This document shows, piece by piece, positions 17,676 through 26,299 of a DNA stretch of 64,000 bases. Under the pieces are notes generated by a model. The model saw only the letters and a list, made by a program, of their open reading frames with translations. It was not told where the DNA came from and made no database searches. Origin of the DNA: Beijerinckiaceae bacterium (GTDB lineage Bacteria; Pseudomonadota; Alphaproteobacteria; Rhizobiales; Beijerinckiaceae); contig CP024846.1 of the NCBI GenBank assembly GCA_004564215.1, forward strand, positions 1,364,001 to 1,428,000. Reading direction: 5' to 3'. Position numbers and translations under genes: made by a program. Numbering within the stretch: the stretch's first letter is position 1; each line of letters starts with the position of its first letter.

Positions 17676-18770
17676 TTAAACCAATTTCAGGTCAACGCTC
17701 CTCCGAGGTGACGACATAGCCGCTCCGTCGATTGTCAGCATATTGGCAAGACCGAATAATAGCGCTTCGACTTCCAGTGCGGGGACGGAAATAGCATCTG
17801 CTATTTTGTTTTTAGTGACCATTCTAGAATTACAATCGCTTATTACATCTTGCAATATATAAGACTGTTCCTTAGTAATTCCATCCGGCTCTATTTTCAG
17901 CCATCCCCTCCTAGACATTTCAACATAATTACTTGTGCATTTTCCTTCGCTTATCATTGCAAGCTCACGCAGTCTGTAATTGAGCGCAGAAACTGAGACA
18001 CGCCAACGCTTTTTATATGCGCGAAGGTCATCAACACTGTGTAATGGCAGCTTACATATCGCTCTTACATCTATTTCTGGCATTAAAAACGCTCCTGCAA
18101 AAGCGTTTGCTTCCCTTTCCAGATTATCATTAATGTAATCGCTACCAGCTCCCCCATGTTTGTGAAGGGACAAATGAGCCAGTTCATGGGCCGCATCAAA
18201 GCGGCTTCTTTCAGATGATTTGAATCTATTAAGGAATACATAAGGAATATCATCTCGCCACAATGAAAAGGCATCGACTTCTTTAGTGTTTTCAGCAAGA
18301 GAAAAAACCCTAATGCCTTTGGCCTCGAGCAAGTGAACCATGTTTTCAATAGGCTTATCACCAATTCTCCAATACTGACGCATAAGCATCGCAGCAGAGA
18401 TTGGATCTTGGTGCTGTAAATCTAAAACATCTGGTTCTGGACGCGAGTATGATCGAGCTATCCAATCGTCCAGCAGAAATGCAATAGCACCTGACGCCAA
18501 TGCGGCGTCCATTATCTTGCCAGACTTACTCGCCATGCCGCGGAAACTGGCATTATCGCGACGCGGCTCGTCAATTTCCTGCCCGTTGAAAAATGAGAGA
18601 GGGAATTGGAGCTGGGAAGCGATCTTCTGCGCTACCTCATCGGATACAGGAATTTCACCAGTCTCGTAACGCAATATAGTATTCGGAGCTACGCCGATTA
18701 GGTCAGCGAGTCCCTTCTTTGTCATCCCACGGCGGCGGCGTGCGAGACTTATTCTGGAATGCGTAGCCAT
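17676..18770 (-). CDS. HTH-XRE regulator fused to ImmA/IrrE-type zinc metalloprotease
   Basis: A 364-residue protein. An N-terminal Cro/CI helix-turn-helix (about residues 5-60: GLADLIGVAPNTILRYETGEI) is followed by an ImmA/IrrE (DUF955) peptidase with HELAH (residues 195-199) and a third-ligand region LEREANAFAGAFLMPE. A C-terminal region (about 230-364) has no recognised fold. Family members cleave repressors or act in toxin-antitoxin and phage-defence loci. The ATG at 18770 lies 3 nt after the upstream gene's stop, so the two form an operon. Base composition and codon use are clearly AT-richer than neighbours, suggesting acquisition by transfer. Confidence 0.85.
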   Translation of the reverse strand: MATHSRISLARRRRGMTKKGLADLIGVAPNTILRYETGEIPVSDEVAQKIASQLQFPLSFFNGQEIDEPRRDNASFRGMASKSGKIMDAALASGAIAFLLDDWIARSYSRPEPDVLDLQHQDPISAAMLMRQYWRIGDKPIENMVHLLEAKGIRVFSLAENTKEVDAFSLWRDDIPYVFLNRFKSSERSRFDAAHELAHLSLHKHGGAGSDYINDNLEREANAFAGAFLMPEIDVRAICKLPLHSVDDLRAYKKRWRVSVSALNYRLRELAMISEGKCTSNYVEMSRRGWLKIEPDGITKEQSYILQDVISDCNSRMVTKNKIADAISVPALEVEALLFGLANMLTIDGAAMSSPRRSVDLKLV

Positions 18771-18773
18771 CAA

Positions 18774-19403
18774 TTACCCGAGCTTACGAGTGACAGGAGG
18801 CTTTGGCACATCCGCAAAATCTTGCGGAACAATAATCTTACGGATTCCTGGAATTTCTCCGGGCCGAGCAACGATTATCCGATGAGAAAAATTGGTTATT
18901 ACTCCGGCCGACTCAGAGTCTGGCCGTGATATCTCAATCAAAATACTTTCTTTTGAAAAAGCCACACAAAAATACCATAAATCATCAAGCTCTTCTTTCT
19001 CAATAAAATTCATTACAAGCTGACGACCGTTATACCCGATTAATCTACAGGAAGACGGGCCTTTTTCTGATAAGTTTTTCGGGGCCTTCGCTATATTTCC
19101 AGTATTTGAATCAGTATTACAAAATACTAGCTTAATCCCGAGTGCTTCATTTCGAATACCTGAAACTTGGTGCTTATCACATAGCTCCCATTCCAAGCTT
19201 TTTAGCGCCTTATCTTCTCTGGCGTAACGGGTCCCCCATCTCCAAGTTTCGTATCCTCTGACCGGGGTAGGCTCTTCGTCCGTCACGTTGGCTCTCTCGC
19301 CAGCAACTTTGGATGCAAGCTCAAGAATAACCCATCGCGGTAACCTCATTTTCGTCAGAAGGGGAACGACTTCGGTCTCTTCAACAAAGATTTGAGTAGC
19401 CAT
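18774..19403 (-). CDS. Unknown partner protein of the HTH-ImmA gene
   Basis: A 209-residue soluble protein with no family I recognise. It begins MATQIFVEETEVVPLLTKMRLP, has a charged Trp-rich stretch (YETWRWGTRYAREDKALKSLEWELC) and a central region with GPSSCRLIGYNGRQLVMNF. No signal peptide or membrane segment is seen. It is the first gene of a two-gene operon with the HTH-ImmA protein (3-nt gap) and shares its AT-rich composition. In such pairs the partner is typically a toxin, antitoxin or protease substrate; which applies here is unknown. A GAGG site precedes the ATG. Confidence 0.75.
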   Translation of the reverse strand: MATQIFVEETEVVPLLTKMRLPRWVILELASKVAGERANVTDEEPTPVRGYETWRWGTRYAREDKALKSLEWELCDKHQVSGIRNEALGIKLVFCNTDSNTGNIAKAPKNLSEKGPSSCRLIGYNGRQLVMNFIEKEELDDLWYFCVAFSKESILIEISRPDSESAGVITNFSHRIIVARPGEIPGIRKIIVPQDFADVPKPPVTRKLG

Positions 19404-19461
19404 AAATTGGCCTCGCGTTGCGATTTCGGAAATTAATTAAAATCAGAAAACGCAACGCCGG

Positions 19462-19703
19462 TCAATGGAGTGGCGACTTATCCCATCTTTTTGCGGCGGC
19501 TTTCTTGGCAATTTCCGCCCGCCATTCTGGCGTCATGCTTTTAGCCCTTGCCGCGCCGTCTTTTTTGCCAAGCGCCTTCGCGGCGGGATCTTTGCCGTCG
19601 TCCGAGATGGTTTCTTCAATCTCGCCGGTGCAATACACATGACACGGACGGCATTGCCGATTACGTCGGCGGGACGCTTCTCGCCTTTAGGTCCGGTCGG
19701 CAT
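19462..19703 (-). pseudogene. Frameshifted small conserved Hyphomicrobiales protein
   Basis: Starting at ATG 19703 (AAGGTGA upstream) the frame reads MPTGPKGEKRPADVIGNAV and then MCIA. After about 25 codons a one-base deletion near 19630 throws it off. Read in the next frame, TGEIEETISDDGKDPAAKAL and MTPEWRAEIAKKAAAKRW follow to a stop at 19462. Both halves match a small basic protein common in this order (the -RRAEIAKKAAAKRW ending is characteristic as I recall it). The total of 242 bp, not a multiple of three, supports one lost base. Function of the family is unknown. Confidence 0.7.
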
Positions 19704-19871
19704 CGTATCGCTTCACCTTTGCTAAAAGATGGGCAAACTCCGGCGGACTATAAATCGCTCCTTCTGGAGTTGTGATACGAACCCCTCGCTGTCCTTCGCC
19801 CATGAGTTGGACAGCCAACTTAATGGCTTCGACAATATCTTCGCGAGCAAAAGAATTCGTGGGTAATGAAG
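19687..19871 (-). pseudogene. Gene remnant overlapping the start of the small frameshifted gene
   Basis: A minus-strand frame reads NSFAREDIVEAIKLAVQLMG, then VRITTPEGAIYSPPEFAHLL and a TAA at 19687. It looks coding in composition and order but is cut off upstream by TGA and has no start codon before an internal ATG. A second open frame upstream (from an ATG near 19961) runs in another register, so the gene may have been broken by a frameshift near 19870. Its stop overlaps the ATG of the next pseudogene by about 17 nt. Confidence 0.4.
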
Positions 19872-19983
19872 TAGCTCAATCTTATCGGCTCCTTGCTTTG
19901 CGCTAAGCATAGCAGGGAGTTGGGCGACGCGCGGGCGCCCGTCAAGGGCATCAAATTTCAAACTGAGACACTACCCCATAGGT

Positions 19984-20793
19984 TCAAAATCGATACCAGA
20001 GCCCCGCAACCGGGCCCAACTCGCGTCCGGCGTTCACCCCCGCAATTGTGAGAAAGCCACCGATCTGCACCGACCATTGGGGCAACAGATCATAGATCAG
20101 GCTCGGCTGCAGCTTGGTCCAAATAACTTCTCCGAACTTGCCGGACCCAAGCGAAACCGAGGTGAAGCTTTGCATCATGACGAGGATCGGCGGCAGGGGT
20201 CGAAGGCCAGCGGTTGCATCCATTCGCCATTCGCCCGGCTGATTGGCGGCATAGAAACGATAGGCGCCTTCAAGTGCCAAAAAGCCGCTCATCCCGGCGA
20301 TCGTGAAGCTCTGCCCTGCCAGGCCGCGGACATCGAGGGCCGCCGCGCGGCGCACCTCAAAGGGACCAAGGGAATCCGCAAAGGAAGCCCCCGGGCTGCG
20401 CCAACCGATCTGCAGCGAAAGGACGCTTGTGTCCGAGCGATAGAGGCCTACACGCGCGGCGATTTCGCTCTCGCCAATCCCTTCATAGGATGCCCCCGGC
20501 GGCGGATTCTTAATGCGGTCATAGGACGGAGAAGCAACCAGCGTCAGCCAATCGGTCAGACCATATTCGATATAGGTGCCTAATTCGAACTTTTGATAGG
20601 CTGGAACCGGAATGAGATGGCCTTGGGCGTCGAAAGCGCGGGTCGAGTCGGAAAAAGCCGTATAGGTGATGACCTGCCCGGTGCCGGGGGCCATCAGCCA
20701 GGCGCCGCCCCGCGCAACGCCCACGCTTGCACCCAAGGATCCGCTGGCGACTCCCAGGAAAAGAGCGAGATTCAGAACTGGAAAATTACGCAA
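19984..20793 (-). CDS. Outer-membrane beta-barrel protein (MetA/XagA-like)
   Basis: A 269-residue exported protein. A signal peptide (about 1-27, LNLALFLGVASGSLGASVGVA) precedes alternating amphipathic strands typical of transporter-type barrels, for example FELGTYIEYGLTDWLTLVASPSY and GESEIAARVGLYR, and it ends in an aromatic residue (GLWYRF), the usual outer-membrane insertion signal. The start is TTG with GGTGAAG upstream. It resembles the MetA-pathway outer-membrane family; the transported compound is unknown. It diverges from the HAD phosphatase gene. Confidence 0.75.
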   Translation of the reverse strand: MRNFPVLNLALFLGVASGSLGASVGVARGGAWLMAPGTGQVITYTAFSDSTRAFDAQGHLIPVPAYQKFELGTYIEYGLTDWLTLVASPSYDRIKNPPPGASYEGIGESEIAARVGLYRSDTSVLSLQIGWRSPGASFADSLGPFEVRRAAALDVRGLAGQSFTIAGMSGFLALEGAYRFYAANQPGEWRMDATAGLRPLPPILVMMQSFTSVSLGSGKFGEVIWTKLQPSLIYDLLPQWSVQIGGFLTIAGVNAGRELGPVAGLWYRF

Positions 20794-21048
20794 GGATGGG
20801 GCTTCACCGATTGGTGATGTATTGATTGAATACTACCAATAATATTTATCTCATAGTTTATGGGCAAATGCCAAGGCGAAGCTGGCGTTTTTGCGATTCG
20901 CCTGCTGCTGGTGAGGCAAAACCGCGCGGATAGTTGCCTCTCGGCGGCGCGATGAAAAACTCATCTTTCAAAGCGATGGTGCTTGTGGTCAATGCGGCCA
21001 TCTCCTCCCTCGCCTTAAACTGACGCACTCCAGAAGGACGACGACGCT

Positions 21049-21933
21049 GTGACTCGACTGGTGCGGGGGTTGGCCGAACTCGCGAGCGGCTATGACGTCG
21101 TGTTGAGCGACGTCTGGGGCGTCGTCCACAATGGACTTATTGCGTTCAGCAAGGCCGCCGACGCGCTCAGCCGTTTCCGGGCGCAGGGCGGGACGGTCGT
21201 CCTCATCACCAATTCGCCCAATCCAAGCCGGTTCGTACAGGCGCAGCTCGATCGGCTGGGCGTGCCGCGCGCAGCCTATGACGCCATCGTCTCCTCCGGC
21301 GACGTCACCGTTTCCCTGCTCGTCGAGCGCGCCGACAAGGGAATGTTCCGGATCGGCCCGCCTGAAGAAACCGCTCTTTTTGACGAGATCCTAAGTCGGC
21401 ACGGAGAACCGCCGCGCCTTGTTCCTTTCGAGGAAGCCGCCTTCGTCCTCTGCACCGGCCTTATCGATCCGTTTCACGAAGCGCCGGCCGACTATGATCC
21501 CATCCTTGCCCGGATGCTTGGCCGCCGCCTCGATCTCATTTGTGCCAATCCCGACATTGTGGTCGAGGACGGGGGCCAGCTTTTTTATTGTGCAGGGGCC
21601 ATCGCGGAGCGCTATGCCGATATGGGCGGGCATGTGATCCAGGCCGGCAAGCCGTTTGCTCCCATCTTTGCAAAGGCGCTGGCGCTCGCCCGTCAGGCAG
21701 AAGGCAAGACCGCCGACAGCGCCCGGATTCTGGTGATCGGCGATGCCATGCGAACCGATATCAAAGGCGCCTATGAGCAGGGTCTCGACAGTCTTTTCGT
21801 GACGTCCGGCATCCACCGCAGCGAATTGCATGGACCCGTGCAGGGAGCGGCGCTCGACGCTGCCGCATTCCGCCAATTCGTGGAGGCTGCGGATTTCGCT
21901 CCCACCTCCGCAATTCCCGAACTGGTCTGGTAG
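21049..21933 (+). CDS. HAD-superfamily IIA hydrolase (TIGR01459-like)
   Basis: A 294-residue cytoplasmic phosphatase with HAD motif I VVLSDVWGVVHNG, motif II TVVLITNSPNPS, a conserved KPFAPIFAKAL lysine and motif IV ILVIGDAMRTDIKGA. This NagD-like subgroup with the DVWGVVHNG signature is common in alphaproteobacteria and often precedes ribF, as here (59 bp apart), so it may act on a phosphorylated riboflavin intermediate or another small phosphate ester; that is inference. The start is GTG with AAGGA upstream. Confidence 0.9.
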   Translation: MTRLVRGLAELASGYDVVLSDVWGVVHNGLIAFSKAADALSRFRAQGGTVVLITNSPNPSRFVQAQLDRLGVPRAAYDAIVSSGDVTVSLLVERADKGMFRIGPPEETALFDEILSRHGEPPRLVPFEEAAFVLCTGLIDPFHEAPADYDPILARMLGRRLDLICANPDIVVEDGGQLFYCAGAIAERYADMGGHVIQAGKPFAPIFAKALALARQAEGKTADSARILVIGDAMRTDIKGAYEQGLDSLFVTSGIHRSELHGPVQGAALDAAAFRQFVEAADFAPTSAIPELVW

Positions 21934-21992
21934 GGCTTTAGGCCCAACCGGGACGAAAACCATCCCCCCGGCTTGACGCAGCCCGGTGGGCA

Positions 21993-23024
21993 ATGCAGGT
22001 TCGCGCCGCGTTCGGGGCTGTATCGGCGCCGGCGTGGCCGTCCTTACGAATTCTGGTTCCCTTGGTCGATCCATCCGCCCAGAAGAAATTCATTGTCGCG
22101 ATCGACCCGACCGCGCCGCCGCCCGGCCTGGCCGGCGCGGTCATTGCGATCGGCAATTTCGATGGCGTTCACCGTGGTCATGCAGCGGTGATCCAACGCG
22201 CCGAGGCGCTCGCCCAAAAGCTTGGCTGCCCCTGCGCCGTGCTCACATTCGAACCCCATCCCACTGATTTTTTTCGCGGCCCCAACACCATCTTTCGTCT
22301 CACCCCCCTCGATGCAAAGGCGAAAGCGCTCGAGCGGCTTGGCATCGACGGCATGATCGTCGTGACCTTCGATCAAGCGCTGGCGAGACTCTCGGCCGAG
22401 GATTTCATATCTGAAATTCTGCTCCGCCGTCTCGGGGTCCGCGCGGTGGTCGCCGGCTATGATTTCCACTTCGGGGCGAATCGTTCGGGCTCGCCGGCTT
22501 TTCTGAAGGAAGCCGGCGCACGGCTTGGCTTTACGGTCGAAATCGTCGAGCGGGTCACGGCTGACATAGCCGGCGATATTGAAGCCGCATCCTCGACGGC
22601 GACCAGAACGGCGCTGGAGGCGGGAGATGTCGCCCATGCGGCGCGATTGCTCGGCCACCCGTTCTCGATCATCGGCAAGGTCATCCACGGCCAGAAACTC
22701 GGCCGGACGCTGGGATTTCCGACGGCCAATGTGCTTCCCGATCCGAGTTGCCGGCTGCGCCATGGCATTTACGCCGTGCGTGTCTTGACCGACGCAAGAA
22801 GCTACGACGCAGTGGCCAATTACGGGCGCCGGCCGACCTTCGATGATGGCCGCGCCTTGCTCGAAGCCTTCCTCTTCGACTTCGCCGGCGATCTTTATGG
22901 CCAGACCATCGAAGTCTGCTTCGTCGACTGGATCAGAGCCGAGGCGAAATTCGCTTCGGTCGACGCCTTGGTCGCGCAAATGAAGGAAGATACAGCGCGG
23001 GCAAAGGCAATTTTGGCAGGTTGA
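21993..23024 (+). CDS. ribF: Bifunctional riboflavin kinase / FAD synthetase RibF
   Basis: Makes FMN and FAD. The N-terminal nucleotidyltransferase shows VIAIGNFDGVHRGH and LTFEPHPTDFF; the C-terminal riboflavin kinase shows VIHGQKLGRTLGFPTANV, RHGIYAV and VANYGRRPTFDDGRALLEAFLFDF. The annotated start gives 343 residues, with about 45 before the conserved core, so a later start cannot be excluded. It follows the HAD gene on the same strand. Confidence 0.95.
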   Translation: MQVRAAFGAVSAPAWPSLRILVPLVDPSAQKKFIVAIDPTAPPPGLAGAVIAIGNFDGVHRGHAAVIQRAEALAQKLGCPCAVLTFEPHPTDFFRGPNTIFRLTPLDAKAKALERLGIDGMIVVTFDQALARLSAEDFISEILLRRLGVRAVVAGYDFHFGANRSGSPAFLKEAGARLGFTVEIVERVTADIAGDIEAASSTATRTALEAGDVAHAARLLGHPFSIIGKVIHGQKLGRTLGFPTANVLPDPSCRLRHGIYAVRVLTDARSYDAVANYGRRPTFDDGRALLEAFLFDFAGDLYGQTIEVCFVDWIRAEAKFASVDALVAQMKEDTARAKAILAG

Positions 23025-23127
23025 GCCTGCGGATCTCACGGTTTTGGCGCCGGTGAAACATCGATTTTACTTGTGTTCCCAGTCAGCTCCACCTAGATTA
23101 ATTAGGAATTTGAGGTGAGTTGCTGAC

Positions 23128-23276
23128 GTGAATGCGAGCCCAAAATATTCGCAAATAATGGGTGCCGGGCAAATTATTGCTCCGCCCTGCGGCGGCGCGG
23201 CGTTGGCGCTTGCTGGATTGCTTCGGCTTATCCGCCCCTGAGGACCGGCCGGGCCATGAGCCTTGGTGCTCAGGGG
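23128..23276 (+). promoter_or_regulatory. Probable leucine leader peptide and attenuator of leuA
   Basis: A short frame begins at GTG 23128 (GAGGTGAG 8 nt upstream) or ATG 23158 and ends at TGA 23241. Its last 13 codons include five Leu (ALALAGLLRLIRP), fitting a ribosome-stalling leader. The stop lies inside the left arm of a hairpin (cccctgag 23235-23242 with ctcagggg 23269-23276). A competing gagc/gctc stem overlaps it. leuA starts 41 nt later. No T-run is visible, so control may be at translation. Confidence 0.6.
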
Positions 23277-23317
23277 TAGCCCAAGCCCGAACGACAATCC
23301 CTCACCGGACAATAGCC

Positions 23318-24901
23318 ATGAACGACATTGCATCACCCACCCGAGCCGCCACGAGTCGGCAAAATTCCCAATCCATTGTGATCTTCGACACCACGCTGCG
23401 CGATGGCGAACAATCGCCCGGCGCGTCGATGAACTTCGAAGAAAAGCTCGAAGTTGCCGATCTCCTCGACGCTATGGGCGTGGATATCATCGAAGCCGGC
23501 TTCCCCGTCACCTCGGAAGGCGATTTCGAGGCGGTTTCCGCGATCTCGAAAAGGCTGAAGAACGCGGGCGTCGCAGGCCTCGCCCGCGCCGCAGCCAAGG
23601 ATATCGATCGTTGTGCTGAAGCGGTGCGCGACGCGCGGCGGCCCCGCATTCATTTGTTCATTTCGACCTCGCCCCTCCACATGAAATACAAGCTGCAAAA
23701 GGAGCCGGCGCAGGTTCTCGAGATGGTGACCGCGAGTGTTGCACGGGCCCGCAATCTCGTCGCGGATGTCGAATGGTCGGCCGAGGATGGGACGCGCTCC
23801 GAGATCGATTTTCTCTGCCGCTGCGTCGAAGCGGCGATCAAGGCCGGCGCAACCACGATCAATATTCCAGATACGGTCGGCTATGCGGTGCCGCACGAAT
23901 ACAGGAAACTGTTCGAAACCGTGCGGGAACGCGTGCCCAATTCGGACAAGGCAATCTTTTCGGTTCATTGCCATAATGATCTCGGCCTCGCCGTCGCCAA
24001 TACGCTCGCCGGTGTGGAAGGCGGCGCCCGACAGATCGAATGCACCATCAACGGGCTCGGCGAGCGGGCCGGCAATGCCGCCATGGAAGAGGTGGTGATG
24101 GCCTTGCAGGTACGAGGCGACACCCTGCCCTACCACACCAATATCGATGCGACGATGCTGACGAGAGCCTCCAAGCTCGTCTCGGCGGTCAGCTCGTTTC
24201 CGGTCCAATACAATAAGGCGATCGTCGGCCGGAACGCCTTCGCGCATGAGAGCGGCATCCACCAGGATGGGATGCTGAAGAACGCCCAAACCTATGAGAT
24301 CATGGTTCCCGAGAGCGTCGGCGTCAGCAAGACGTCGCTCGTCATGGGCAAGCATTCAGGTCGCCACGCGTTTAAGGAAAAGCTCAAGGAATTGGGCTAT
24401 GAGCTCGGCGACAATGCGCTGGAAGATGCCTTCACCCGGTTCAAGGACGTCGCCGACCGCAAGAAGATCGTGTACGATGAAGATCTGATCGCGCTGGTCG
24501 ACGATGAAATCGTCAATGCGCATGATCGCATCAAGCTCGTCGCGCTGACCGTCATCGCCGGCACCAAGGGACCGCAGTCGGCGGCATTGACCCTGGACAT
24601 CGATGGCGAGCAAAAAACCCATCAGGCGACTGGAAACGGCCCCGTGGATGCGATCTTCAATGCAATTGTCGCATTGGTGCCGCACACAGCCGTGCTCGAA
24701 CTCTATCAGGTTCACGCGGTGACGAAGGGAACCGACGCGCAGGCCGAGGTGTCGGTCCGCCTTGCCGAGGATGGCAAATCGGTCACCGCCAAGGGTGCCG
24801 ATCCCGATACTTTGGTGGCCTCGGCCAGGGCCTATATCGCGTCCTTGAACAAGCTGATGGTCAAACGCGGAAAATCGCGTCCGGGCGCCCTGACCGGTTG
24901 A
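23318..24901 (+). CDS. leuA: 2-isopropylmalate synthase
   Basis: First committed step of leucine synthesis, condensing acetyl-CoA with 2-oxoisovalerate. The 527-residue protein has the DRE-TIM metallolyase start [34 protein letters not shown] (metal-binding His), and a [16 protein letters not shown] motif. The C-terminal allosteric LeuA domain (from about residue 395) indicates leucine feedback control. The ATG at 23318 fits the family N-terminus. A probable leucine leader peptide lies upstream. Confidence 0.97.
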   Translation: MNDIASPTRAATSRQNSQSIVIFDTTLRDGEQSPGASMNFEEKLEVADLLDAMGVDIIEAGFPVTSEGDFEAVSAISKRLKNAGVAGLARAAAKDIDRCAEAVRDARRPRIHLFISTSPLHMKYKLQKEPAQVLEMVTASVARARNLVADVEWSAEDGTRSEIDFLCRCVEAAIKAGATTINIPDTVGYAVPHEYRKLFETVRERVPNSDKAIFSVHCHNDLGLAVANTLAGVEGGARQIECTINGLGERAGNAAMEEVVMALQVRGDTLPYHTNIDATMLTRASKLVSAVSSFPVQYNKAIVGRNAFAHESGIHQDGMLKNAQTYEIMVPESVGVSKTSLVMGKHSGRHAFKEKLKELGYELGDNALEDAFTRFKDVADRKKIVYDEDLIALVDDEIVNAHDRIKLVALTVIAGTKGPQSAALTLDIDGEQKTHQATGNGPVDAIFNAIVALVPHTAVLELYQVHAVTKGTDAQAEVSVRLAEDGKSVTAKGADPDTLVASARAYIASLNKLMVKRGKSRPGALTG

Positions 24902-25036
24902 CAGGCGCCTTGGTTTGCGGGCGAGGACGCTTTGGATCGGCTCTCAAGGCTGGACAGAGCGGACCTCGTTTGCTACATGCGCGCATGACCTTCCTTTCAG
25001 CGGGGCTTGCAGCACTGGAAGCGAAGCCGCTTCGAT

Positions 25037-25112
<76 letters not shown>

Positions 25113-25857
25113 TCGAAAAATCAATGGCTTATGGTGATTTCGGGACGCGGTTTTCAAACTGCTAAAATGGCGCTGGGTAACCCATAGGGTAACGATTGAC
25201 GGGGATGCGGGCCTGTTCGGGGCGGGGCAAACCGTGTTGCCCGCACGACCTGGCAGTGAGATCAAGGGGCCGGTCGTTGCCGTGCCGCGTCTGCCCTGCC
25301 TGCTCGATGCGGGCCGATGCTATCGATGCCTGCCGATGCGATGCGGGCCGGAGCCGCCATGAGGAAGCAAGGCGTTTGAATCGATCAAGGAGTCCGATAT
25401 CAGCCTATCCCTAACGGAAATATTGAATTGGGCCCCGAAATCGGAAAATAGCTAGCGTGCTAGCTTGCAGGTCGCATGGGCCGGCGTAGCCCGCATCGAT
25501 CGGGTAGACCGGAATTTTGGCTAACTGCAACTCTTGATCATCCTCCGGGACGCGGCCACCGCGTGCGCCGCATAGACCCGCGCCCAGTGTGCGCTCGAAC
25601 CAGAACAAAGCGAACGCAAAGGAAATGGCGGTCACACGGCCCCGCCCTTATAAACGGCAATCGAGGACAGGGCGCAGCGACAACGGGAGCAGTTGCAAGC
25701 TGTAGCAACAACGGCTGATGCGCGCTCGGAGCGTTGGCGCTGGCCACAAGGCAGGACCGAGCGGCATACCGCTTCCAGGCATGGCGGCCGACAGCTCTAG
25801 GGAATTGATTGAGATCAATGCGGCGTACAAGCTTTGTGCGATAATTTCAACATTCAG
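25113..25857. other. Long region without a recognised gene, downstream of tRNA-Lys
   Basis: About 745 bp. Several frames are open but none shows family motifs or convincing ribosome sites. A small palindrome-like stretch gggtaacccatagggtaac lies at 25174-25192. A frame starting near 25781 reads MAADSSRELIEINAAYKLC and then shifts out of register with the following gene, hinting that the next gene's N-terminus might be longer if one base were different. Confidence 0.4.
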
Positions 25858-26292
25858 ATGGAGATTGTCCATGAGCCCAACGCCGCCCCCGCGGCTTTGC
25901 AAGCTGCGGGTGTGCCGATAGACACAAACCTACTAACCAGACGAGACACAGATCGGCTACGCGACGTGCTCGGACGGCTTCGGAACATGGTCGTAGCCGG
26001 AAAGTTGGCAAGGGACTTCCGTTTCGAAGAGGTTTTTGCGGTCGCCCAACCCAATGCCTACCAAGAGCAGCGGTCAACTTCTGAAAGCTACGCCTATACC
26101 AACTTCGATCACAGCGCAGACGGACAATCGGCTGAGAACAAGAGCCATACCGAGGGCGGCATTAAGACTGATTTTTCCTCTCATGGCTTTGGACGGGTGT
26201 CGGAAATATTAGCGCCTCTCATAAACCCCGCCGATTTGGCGACGATCAGCGCCTTGATGCACGCCCATATTGAGGCTCAAGGGGAGCGCTGA
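25858..26292 (+). CDS. Unknown 144-residue protein coupled to a radical SAM enzyme
   Basis: Not recognised. It starts MEIVHEPNAAPAALQAAGVP, has a charged helix-rich middle (RRDTDRLRDVLGRLRNMVVA), then a polar stretch rich in Ser, Tyr, Asn, Asp and His (SESYAYTNFDHSADGQSAEN), and ends in a helix (LINPADLATISALMHAHIEA). It lacks cysteine, a signal peptide and membrane segments. Its stop lies 7 nt before the radical SAM start, implying co-expression. It could be a peptide or protein substrate of that enzyme (aromatic motifs YTN and FDH), or a recognition or partner protein. The start is uncertain: ATG 25858 lacks a clear ribosome site, and TTG 25834 is the alternative. Confidence 0.65.
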   Translation: MEIVHEPNAAPAALQAAGVPIDTNLLTRRDTDRLRDVLGRLRNMVVAGKLARDFRFEEVFAVAQPNAYQEQRSTSESYAYTNFDHSADGQSAENKSHTEGGIKTDFSSHGFGRVSEILAPLINPADLATISALMHAHIEAQGER

Positions 26293-26299
26293 CGCCACA

